Origin: UBA4644 sp964541085
GTDB lineage: Bacteria > Bacillota > Clostridia > Oscillospirales > Butyricicoccaceae
DNA length: 57,413 bases
Assembly (NCBI GenBank): GCA_964541085.1
Contig: CAZIPA010000010.1
Location: forward strand, 1-57,413
Direction: 5' to 3'
In this document: positions 42,384-50,000 of the stretch, one piece after another
Layout: each line of letters begins with the position of its first letter
Numbering within the stretch: the stretch's first letter is position 1
Made by a program: the position numbers and the translations under genes
Notes under the pieces: model-generated
Told to the model about the DNA's origin: nothing
What the model saw: only the letters and a program-made list of their open reading frames with translations
The model's database searches: none

Positions 42384-42472
42384 AGTACAAAGGTGCTACC
42401 GGCAGACGGTTAGCCCCCTACTGGATTACTGAAGTAACCGCTGGCCGGGAAGCTGGGCGGTTACTTCTTTTT
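42384..42472 (+). ncRNA. Short antisense RNA, convergent to the toxin gene
   Basis: Expected from the promoter at 42349-42377 to a terminator with a perfect 11-bp stem, GAAGTAACCGC/GCGGTTACTTC (42431-42467), followed by TTTTT. About 90 nt. It overlaps the last codons and stop of the toxin on the opposite strand and would be complementary to the toxin mRNA 3' part, as in txpA/ratA-type type I systems. Its 5' part (GGTGCTACCG...) resembles the 5' part of the toxin mRNA in sequence. Confidence 0.75.
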
Positions 42473-42547
42473 ATAAGCCTGTACAAAAAGGCTGATAATT
42501 CCAACGATCAGAATGCCGACTTGTATCAAATCAGAATATGTAACCAT
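42461..42547 (-). CDS. Hol-Tox-like type I toxin peptide (28 aa)
   Basis: A 28-aa peptide: MVTYSDLIQ, a single hydrophobic helix VGILIVGIISLFVQA and a basic end YKKK. This matches the putative holin-like toxins (Hol-Tox family) of Firmicutes, small membrane toxins of type I systems. The ribosome site is a strong AAAGGGGGG. Upstream complementary blocks (42572-42578 against the SD, 42585-42591 as competitor) could hide or release it. A convergent antisense RNA overlaps its 3' end. It is too short for usual gene calling. Confidence 0.8.
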   Translation of the reverse strand: MVTYSDLIQVGILIVGIISLFVQAYKKK

Positions 42548-42640
42548 TGGCAGCCCCCCTTTCGCAAGATCAGGGGGCAAGAAGCGCCCCCATAGGTCAG
42601 GGAGCCTTACCGCTTGCCGTTTATCGGTAGCACCGTAGAC

Positions 42641-42670
42641 ACCATATCACAGAAAGTGCCAAAAAGTCAA
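42641..42670 (-). promoter_or_regulatory. Toxin promoter
   Basis: On the minus strand TTGACT, 18 bp, TATGGT. The expected transcript has an about 87-nt structured leader before the toxin ATG. Confidence 0.6.
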
Positions 42671-42699
42671 GCGCATCTGCAAGAAGAACTTTTTCTCTC

Positions 42700-43608
42700 T
42701 TATTTCCCCTCCGAAAGGGCTTTTTCCTCCTGTTTGGCGCTCAGGATGCTGTGTACCGTGATGGTGGCCACCACCAGCACAGAGCCGATAATGGACAGAG
42801 TGCCCATGGCCTCGCCCAGCAGCAGCAGCGCCAGAATGGGATTGAGCACCGGCTCCACCATGGTGATAAAGCTGGCCTGAAGGGCCGGTGTGGTCTTGAT
42901 GCCCTTGCTGAAGCAGATCCAGGACAGACCCAGCTGGCAGGCACCCATAAACAGCATGGCGGCCCAGGACTGCCACACGGGGACGCTGTTGGCGGCGGGA
43001 TGCATCAGTGCCTCATCAAACAGCAGCGTCGGCAGCAGCACCACATACATGGCGTTGCCCAGAATGGTGGAATGGATGGAATTGGCCCCGGGAAGACGGC
43101 TGGTAAAGAAGATGCCCGCGTAAAACACGCCGGACAGCAGCGCCAGCAGATTTCCCAGCATGGGATTGGAGCCGGGCAGCTCTCCGCCCCGGAAGGTGTC
43201 CACCATGGACAGCAGAATGCCGGAGAAGATCACCACGCCCACGCAGCAATCCAGCTTGGAGGGCTTTTGCTTCAGTACGATCAGCGACATGAGAATGATA
43301 TACAGGGGCGAAGTATTTTGCAGCACGATGGCCGAGCCTGCGGAGGTCATCTTGTTGGCAAAGGTGAACAGCAGGGTTTCGCCCAGATAGCAGCAGGCCG
43401 TCAGCAGCACCGGCTTTGTAATTTTGATCCGGAAGGTCCGGGTATACAGAATCTGCACCATCGCAGCCACCAGACCACGGATGCAGGCCACCGTCATGGC
43501 GCTCCAGGGAATAAACTTGGTCAGCACACCGGCGGTGCTCCAGAGCACGGCGGCAAAGATCAGATACATCGGGCCCAGATTTTTCTTTTTAGTTTCAACG
43601 GTTTCCAT
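42700..43608 (-). CDS. EamA/DMT-family transporter
   Basis: 302 aa, ten predicted membrane helices in two EamA repeats. PMYLIFAAVLWSTAGVLTKF opens the first; GNLLALLSGVFYAGIFFTSR opens the second, and FITMVEPVLNPILALLLLGE is the hallmark end of the second repeat. A drug/metabolite exporter family; the substrate cannot be told. The ATG at 43608 has GTGAGGTGATC upstream; the longer open frame reaching 44058 runs antisense to the Fe-S protein gene and is not real. Confidence 0.9.
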   Translation of the reverse strand: METVETKKKNLGPMYLIFAAVLWSTAGVLTKFIPWSAMTVACIRGLVAAMVQILYTRTFRIKITKPVLLTACCYLGETLLFTFANKMTSAGSAIVLQNTSPLYIILMSLIVLKQKPSKLDCCVGVVIFSGILLSMVDTFRGGELPGSNPMLGNLLALLSGVFYAGIFFTSRLPGANSIHSTILGNAMYVVLLPTLLFDEALMHPAANSVPVWQSWAAMLFMGACQLGLSWICFSKGIKTTPALQASFITMVEPVLNPILALLLLGEAMGTLSIIGSVLVVATITVHSILSAKQEEKALSEGK

Positions 43609-43633
43609 GGAAACGATCACCTCACAAAACAGT

Positions 43634-43663
43634 ATTTTATCACACATCGGGTGTGGGCCGCAA
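43634..43663 (-). promoter_or_regulatory. Promoter of the EamA gene
   Basis: On the minus strand TTGCGG, 18 bp, TAAAAT, 26 bp before the start codon. Confidence 0.5.
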
Positions 43664-43683
43664 CCCCGGAACGGGGATTTTTT
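43664..43683 (+). terminator. Small terminator-like hairpin before the QueG-like gene
   Basis: CCCCG-GAA-CGGGG followed by ATTTTTT on the plus strand, 26 bp before the ATG of the Fe-S protein gene. No plus-strand gene ends here, so it could be a leader attenuator. The stem is short. Confidence 0.45.
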
Positions 43684-43709
43684 CACAGGCGGCAGGAAAG
43701 GAGCATGGT

Positions 43710-44582
43710 ATGGTTCGGGCCTTTGCCCCCTTTGGGGCGCTGCTGCGGCAGGCGGGTGCCTGTGCCGTGGGCTGTCTTCCCCTGGCCGTTCTGAAGGAGC
43801 GGATGCCGGAAGCTGCCCTTGCGCCGGTGCTGGAGACGCTGCCGGGAATGAAAGGTCTGCTGTGCGCCGCCTTTCCCTATGCCACCGGGCAGGAGTCGCC
43901 GGGGCCCTTTTCCCGCTATGCCCGGGGCGGAGATTATCACACCGTGCTGCGGCTGCGGCTGGAGCCGGTGATTGCCAAAATGGAAACGGCCTTTCCCGGT
44001 CATCATTTCCGCTATTATGCCGATGCCTCTCCCTTTCCGGAGGTGTGGGCGGCGGCAAGAGCCGGTCTGGGGCTGCTGGGTCAAAACGGACTGCTCATCA
44101 CCGAAAGCGCCGGAAGCTATGTTTTTCTGGCGTTTCTGGCCTCCGATCTGGAAATTGCCTCGACGGCGGGAGATATCCGTCCCTGCCGGGGCTGCGGTGC
44201 CTGTATCCGCCAATGTCCGGCAGCTGCCCTGTCCGGCGATGCGCCCCGGGAGCAGGTGTGCCTTTCGGCCCTGACCCAGCGGCGGGGGACGCTGACAGAA
44301 GCCCAGCAGGCTCTCATCCGGGAAAGCGGCAGTCTCTGGGGCTGTGACCGGTGCCAGCTGTGCTGTCCGGAAAATCAGCAGCTGACTGCGGTTCCACTGC
44401 CGGAGTTTCTGCCTCTCCCGCCTGTCCCGCCGGAGGATCTGACCCTTTCTGACAAAGCCTTCCGGAAAAAATACGCCGGACGGGCCTTTACCTGGCGGGG
44501 CGTGGCACCCCTGCGGCGAAATGCCGGACTGCTGGGTCTGCTGCCCGCCGAAGCGAACACCGAAACAACAAAGGAGCTGTGA
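43710..44582 (+). CDS. QueG-like Fe-S protein (DUF1730/epoxyqueuosine reductase-like)
   Basis: 290 aa. Two ferredoxin-type clusters: CRGCGACIRQCP (about 159 on) and CDRCQLCCPENQ. The N-terminal part resembles the DUF1730/corrinoid-binding domain of epoxyqueuosine reductase (RYARGGDYHTVLRLRLEPV, GLGLLGQNGLLI). It is shorter than classical QueG (about 350-380 aa) and lacks the C-terminal HEAT-like region, so it may be a divergent QueG or another reductase. The start ATG has AAAGGAG 8 nt upstream. The asparaginase gene follows after 5 bp. Confidence 0.8.
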   Translation: MVRAFAPFGALLRQAGACAVGCLPLAVLKERMPEAALAPVLETLPGMKGLLCAAFPYATGQESPGPFSRYARGGDYHTVLRLRLEPVIAKMETAFPGHHFRYYADASPFPEVWAAARAGLGLLGQNGLLITESAGSYVFLAFLASDLEIASTAGDIRPCRGCGACIRQCPAAALSGDAPREQVCLSALTQRRGTLTEAQQALIRESGSLWGCDRCQLCCPENQQLTAVPLPEFLPLPPVPPEDLTLSDKAFRKKYAGRAFTWRGVAPLRRNAGLLGLLPAEANTETTKEL

Positions 44583-44587
44583 ATCTC

Positions 44588-45592
44588 ATGCAGGAAAAGC
44601 ACATTCTGGTTCTGGCAACCGGCGGCACCATCGCCTCCGAGCCGGGAGAAAACGGGCTGCGGCCGGAGCTGTCCGCATCGGAGCTGGTGGAGGGAAGCCT
44701 CCGCAATGTCCCCGGCTGCCGCTTCAGCTGTCGGGATATTCTTTCGCTGGATTCCTCCAACATTCAGCCGGAGGAGTGGCAGTATATCGCCCGGCAGACG
44801 GCGGCGGCCTGTGACCAATATGACGGCATTATCATCACCCACGGTACGGATACCATGGGCTATACCGCCTCGGCCCTGACCTATATGCTGCGCAATCTGG
44901 CCATTCCCGTGGTGCTCACCGGAAGCCAGCTGCCCCTGACCCATCCTCTGTCCGACGGGCCGGACAATCTCCGCTGCGCGGCAGCTATGGCGGCGACGGG
45001 CATTCCCGGGGTGTTTCTGGCCTTTAACCGCAAGGTGATGCTGGGCTGCCGGGGGGTCAAGGTGCGCACCTCCGGCTTTGACGCCTTTGAAAGCATCAAT
45101 TATCCCCCGGTGGCAAGGGTGACGGGAGCCGGTCTGGAGCTCCATCGGGAGCTGCTGCCGCCGCCGCCCAAAGAGCCCTTCCGTCTGGAGGACGCCTTGT
45201 GTACCCAGGTGTTTCTGCTGAAGCTCACCCCCGGGCTGGATCCGGGCATTTTTGACCTGCTGCTGCAAAGCAACTATCGGGGCGTGCTCATTGAAGCCTT
45301 CGGCGCGGGCGGACTGCATTATGTCCACCGGGATCTCTATGAAAAGCTGCTGGAGCTGCGGCGGCATGAGATTCCCGTGGTGGTAGCCAGCCAGTGTCTC
45401 TATGAGCGCTCGGACCTTTCCACCTATGAGGTGGGCAAGCGGGCGCTGGAGCGGGGTGTCATTTCCGCTCAGGACATGACCTCCGAGGCCGCCTTTACCA
45501 AGCTCATGTGGACGCTGGCCCGCACAGACAGTGTGGAGCAGGTGCGCCAGTGGTTCGGAACCAGCCTCGCCGGGGAAATCTCGGGAGTGTAA
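44588..45592 (+). CDS. ansA: L-asparaginase (type I)
   Basis: 334 aa. Hydrolyses asparagine to aspartate and ammonia in the cytoplasm (no signal peptide). The two catalytic threonine motifs are present: ATGGTIAS near 12 and IITHGTDTMGYTA near 82, with LTGSQLPLTHPLSDG following. The ATG at 44588 has AAAGGAG 11 nt upstream; a GTG three codons earlier is in frame but too close. Co-directional with the QueG-like gene. Fits the amino-acid-fermenting profile. Confidence 0.94.
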   Translation: MQEKHILVLATGGTIASEPGENGLRPELSASELVEGSLRNVPGCRFSCRDILSLDSSNIQPEEWQYIARQTAAACDQYDGIIITHGTDTMGYTASALTYMLRNLAIPVVLTGSQLPLTHPLSDGPDNLRCAAAMAATGIPGVFLAFNRKVMLGCRGVKVRTSGFDAFESINYPPVARVTGAGLELHRELLPPPPKEPFRLEDALCTQVFLLKLTPGLDPGIFDLLLQSNYRGVLIEAFGAGGLHYVHRDLYEKLLELRRHEIPVVVASQCLYERSDLSTYEVGKRALERGVISAQDMTSEAAFTKLMWTLARTDSVEQVRQWFGTSLAGEISGV

Positions 45593-45610
45593 TCCCATAT
45601 GGACAGAAAA

Positions 45611-45638
45611 AGCCGTCTCACAGGAGACGGCTCTTTTT
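45611..45638 (+). terminator. Terminator between convergent genes
   Basis: AGCCGTCTC-ACAG-GAGACGGCT followed by CTTTTTG; AAAAA on the 5' side allows function on both strands, ending ansA and the surface-protein operon. Confidence 0.92.
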
Positions 45639-45647
45639 GTTTTTCGG

Positions 45648-47069
45648 TTATTCCAGGGTGTAGGCGTTGCCCACGTCCCGGCCCAGATCGCAGGTGTACA
45701 CCCAGCAGACCTCGTCGCCGTCCCGCAGGGCGATATCGCTGCATCCGGCGTTGGGGAACCAGCCGTTGACGCTGTACATCCAGCCGGAAAGGCTGCCTGC
45801 GTCGAACTCATACAGATTGCCGATGCCCTCAATATAGGCGGAACGGTAGAGGGGCGTTTCTTCATATTCCATGTGAATTTTGCTTTCCCGGCAGGTGGCC
45901 AGCAGCACATCAAACACCGTGTCTCCCGCCTGAAACTCCACCGTCTGGGGCTTCAGAATCCAGCCGTCCTCCGGCAGCAGCTCCAGCTTGTCCTCGTTGC
46001 AGCGCACACCCTCGTTCCGGAGATTGGCGCAGGAGATGGAAAGGGTACACTGTCCGCCGGTGTCGGAGGCACTTTTCCGCAGCTGATACAGACCGGGCTG
46101 CTCCAGCCGGGCCAGACGCAGCGCCGCCAGTGCGTAAAATGCCTGCTCCGTGGCCATCAGGTCGGCCTGTCCGCCCAGCGTGTGGCAAAAGCCGCCCTCC
46201 GGCAGCTGAAATCGCAGCAGCTGCGCCTGCAAATCGCCCGCATCGGTGCAGAAGCGCTCGTCAGACGGGTCGATTCCCAGCGAACCCAGCGCCACGATCA
46301 CCTGCGCCAGCGTTTCGGGATTTTCCTGACCGTAGCTGGCAAGGCCCTCGCCCTGTGCCTGTCCCGCCAGCCAGTCCAGTCCCTGCTGTGCCGCCGCGGC
46401 GGCACGGCTCTCATCGGGATACCCGGCCAGCGCCTGCAAGGCCATGGCGGTGATATCCGCATCCCCGGCCCCGGGTGCCAGTGACCAGGAGCCGTCTTCG
46501 TTCTGGGCCTCCAGAATGGCAGAAAGATAGCGCTCCCGGCTGGCCTGATGGTCCGCATCCTGCCCCTCCGGCAGGGTATATCCGCCGCTGTCCAGCGCCA
46601 GCAGAGCAAAGATGGGGCCGTTGATTCCCTGCCGCAGGGTCTGTTCATAATCGCTCAGCGGCCGCAGCAGATCATAGCCCGCCACATCGCCGGGATCCCT
46701 GCCCAGCGCCGACAGGGCCAGAATGGTGCGGCTGTACTCGGTATTTTTCCGGGCATCCAGCACGCCCTGCTGCTCTGTGACCCGCTGGCACAGCCGGTCA
46801 TAATAGCCCTGATAATAGCTCTCCGGCACGGAAACGCCGCTGCGCTTCAGCCCGAAAATCAGCCATTCTCCCCCAACGGAGCCGGGTGCGGGCTCCGGCA
46901 CGGTCTCCATGAGAAAGTCGGCGGTCTGCTGAAGGATGGCATCCAGCCCGCCTCCGCTGTCTGTCTGTCCGCAGGCGGAAAGTCCCGCCAGCAGCGCCAG
47001 CGCCAGCAGCAGCGCCAGCGTGCGGAGAGAATGCCGCCTTGCCCGTTCTTTTCTTCCTGTTTTCGCCAT
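45648..47069 (-). CDS. Lipoprotein with alpha-toroid repeats and DUF4430 domain
   Basis: 473 aa. A lipoprotein signal (LALALLAGLSAC-G) is followed by about 300 residues of prenyltransferase/squalene-cyclase-like helical repeats (ILEAQNEDGSWSLAPGAGDA, DITAMALQALAG, LLRFQLPEGGFCH). A C-terminal DUF4430-type beta domain follows, with KPQTVEFQAGDTVFDVLLAT, SGWMYSVNGWFPN and LRDGDEVCWVYT. Toroid plus DUF4430 is the layout of intrinsic factor and transcobalamin, so binding of a corrinoid or another ligand at the cell surface is a possibility, not a demonstrated function. It is last in the cluster, 9 bp after the dockerin protein. Confidence 0.82.
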   Translation of the reverse strand: MAKTGRKERARRHSLRTLALLLALALLAGLSACGQTDSGGGLDAILQQTADFLMETVPEPAPGSVGGEWLIFGLKRSGVSVPESYYQGYYDRLCQRVTEQQGVLDARKNTEYSRTILALSALGRDPGDVAGYDLLRPLSDYEQTLRQGINGPIFALLALDSGGYTLPEGQDADHQASRERYLSAILEAQNEDGSWSLAPGAGDADITAMALQALAGYPDESRAAAAAQQGLDWLAGQAQGEGLASYGQENPETLAQVIVALGSLGIDPSDERFCTDAGDLQAQLLRFQLPEGGFCHTLGGQADLMATEQAFYALAALRLARLEQPGLYQLRKSASDTGGQCTLSISCANLRNEGVRCNEDKLELLPEDGWILKPQTVEFQAGDTVFDVLLATCRESKIHMEYEETPLYRSAYIEGIGNLYEFDAGSLSGWMYSVNGWFPNAGCSDIALRDGDEVCWVYTCDLGRDVGNAYTLE

Positions 47070-47078
47070 TTTCGCCTC

Positions 47079-50000
47079 TTATTCCACCGGGAAGCGGCTG
47101 ATGCGCTTTGCCACATAGCGCTGGATCAGCAGCACATCCTGCAAATCAATGATGCTGTCGCCGTTCACATCGGCTGCCGCCGTGGTCAGACGGGTGGCAT
47201 CAATGCGCTTGGCCACATACCGCTGCACCAGCAGCACATCCTGCAAATCAATGATACCGTCGCCGTTCACATCGCCATACCGCACCGTGGGGGTTTCCGT
47301 CGGCTCGCTGACGGTGATGCTCACCTGCACGGTGGGGGTCTGGGTGCGCACACCGGCCTGATGCCCATCCTCGGTGTCCTCGTCATGATAGAGCACATAG
47401 GGGAAGCGCAGCGTCACGGCCTTGTCCTCTGTGGTCAGAGGATCGGTGCTGTACAGCAGATATTCCGTCACATCCAGCCGCTGGCCGTTGGCATAAACCA
47501 GCTCGGCCTGCATTCCTGCCGGGTCAAAGGTTTCTCCGGCCTGATAGGCGGTCTTTGTGGGCTGGGCCGTGACCTCCAGCGATACCGAGGGGCCAAAGGC
47601 CATGAGATAGCCGGAGTCATTTTTGAAATAGATCACGCCGTTTTCGTCCACGATGGGGCTGCAAATGGCATATTGCGCCTGTTCTCCCGTGGGCGTAAAC
47701 AGGGTATAGGGCATGGCCTGACCGTTTTCCTCGGTTACATAGTCTGCCTGCTTCTGGCCGGGCTTGTCCCGCAGCACCCGCAGACGGCCGGGCTGGTAGT
47801 TTTCAAAGAAATACACATACACATAGCCGCTGTCCCCATAGGCGGTGGTCAGCACACCGGAGGTCTGCACATAGCCCATGGTGGGGACGCTGTAGGCCAG
47901 ACGCATGGTGCTCAGGTCGATCACCGACAGATTGTGGCCGGAATAGGCGGTAAACTGTCCCGTACCGGCAACGCCCACATAGGCTCTGCCCTGATAGACT
48001 ACGGGAGTGCAGGTGGACATGGGCGGATTCCGGGAATCCTTGCCGCCGTTGTCCAGCGCCAGCGATTTCCGGGCCGTAATGTGCCATGTGCCTTCCTGCT
48101 GCTCCACCTTTGCCTGATAGAAGCAGCCGCCCTTGGAGGTAAAGCAGAAGCTGTCCGTTGCGCTGTCATAGCAGATGCTGCTGCGCACATCGCCCTTCAG
48201 ACCCGTCCAGCTGTCCAGCAGCGCACCGGTTTTGGGATCCAGCAGCAGCAGACTGCCCGTTTCGCTGAGATATCCGGCTTTTCCGTCGTCGGTTCCCACC
48301 AGCAGATAGTCCTCGCACACATAGGCCCCGGCCCAGTAGAAGCCGCCCTTCTGCGTCCAGCGCCAGCAGGCGGTTTTTTCCTCCCGGTCACTGTCCGGGT
48401 TTTCATCGGTGATGGACAGGCAGACAAAGTTGGCCTCATCCGTTTCGCTGCGCCAGAAGCCGGTATAGAGATAGTCGCCATACACCGCAATGGGGCTGTT
48501 GGGCTGGCCGGTCAGCGGATCGTGATAGACCCACAGGGACTCCAGCGTTACCGCATCAAAGGCCTGAACGGTTCCGTCGGACAGACCCACAAACAGCATT
48601 CCCTTTGCATAGGTGGGCGGCGTGATGGCAAAGCTGGAGCTGCGCTCCATGGTGCCCTGGGCCAGAATTTCGCCGGAAATCCGATCCACCCGATACAGCT
48701 TCTGGCCCGCATAGGTGATGAGATCGCCGTTTACCAGCAGCGGGCAGCCTACGGCCTCACTGTCAAAGCCGGTGCCCACAGCGGTGGCCCAGTAAAGGGT
48801 GCTGCTTTCGCTGCTCACCGGCAGTTTTGCATCCAGCACGGTATTGTTGCTCAGGGCAGCGCCGCCGATGTTGCCCTCCGCGTCATAGGAGGTTCCCCGG
48901 AAATCGGCCCAGACCGCGGGAAGATTGGTTTGCAGCGTGGTATTTTCCGGTGCGGCGGCAAGGGTCATGGTCACCTGTGCCCGCAGACCCTCCGGTGTTT
49001 CCTCCACAGGCCAGACCTCCTCGCCCACCCGCAGAATCACCGCGCCGGTGGTTTCGTCATGATCGGTGGTAATCTGTCCGGTAACGCCCACATAGCCCGC
49101 CGCCGTCAGGGCATATTCATAGGTAAAGCCTTCGGAAAGGGCATAGGCATTGCCCTCCGGCCACACCCGATGTCCGGAAAGGGTATCGTTGAGATACAGC
49201 AGAGCGCCCTCCGGCTGGGTGGTGAGCACCATCTCCACCGGTGCGGCCTTGAGCACGGTGACGGTATAGATCGTCTCCACGCCGGGGGCATAATCGCAGG
49301 TCACGGCGATCTCCACCCGTTCGGCCTCTGCCGTGCCGTTCAGCTCCAGCGTCAGGCCTTCGCCGGAGGTCAGCGCCTGTCCGTTGACCGTTCCGTGATA
49401 ACCGGCGGCCCGATTGTCCACAAAGCGTCCGTTGTCCGCGTACAGCTCACCGGTCAGCTCCAGCTGCGTCACGGCAGCCGGTACCGTCACCTGATAGTCC
49501 GTCACCGTGGGAGTATAGCCTCTGGTTCCGTCGGGCTGTACCAGCGGGAGTGACTGCTCCATACAGGCGGCAGAAAGATTTTTCAGAGAGAGCTGGCGGC
49601 GCAGCGTCACCACATAATCCTGAGAATAGGTCACCACGCCGTCCTGCCGGCTGATCTGCACCGTCACGGTGTTGCCATAGCCGCTGCCGCTCATCAGCAG
49701 ATTTCTCAGCATGGTTCCGGCGCTTTTGCCCGGCGTGATGTCTGCCGTCCGGGTTTTGCCGTCGTACAGACTGGAGGAGGTGAGCTGCTGATAGCTGGTC
49801 TGGAAGGTGGAGGCCGTCAGACCGCTTTCGATCCAGAGATACACGCTGGGCTCCGTATCGGGAACTGTGGCCGTATAGCTATGCAGCGCCGGGTCAAAGG
49901 TCTGCTCCAGCGGCAGACTGCCCCGCTCGGAGGGGCCGCCGCCCAGACTCAGACCGGAAAGACCGTTTTCCGTCTGCACCTCTGCCGTCATGGTCATGGC

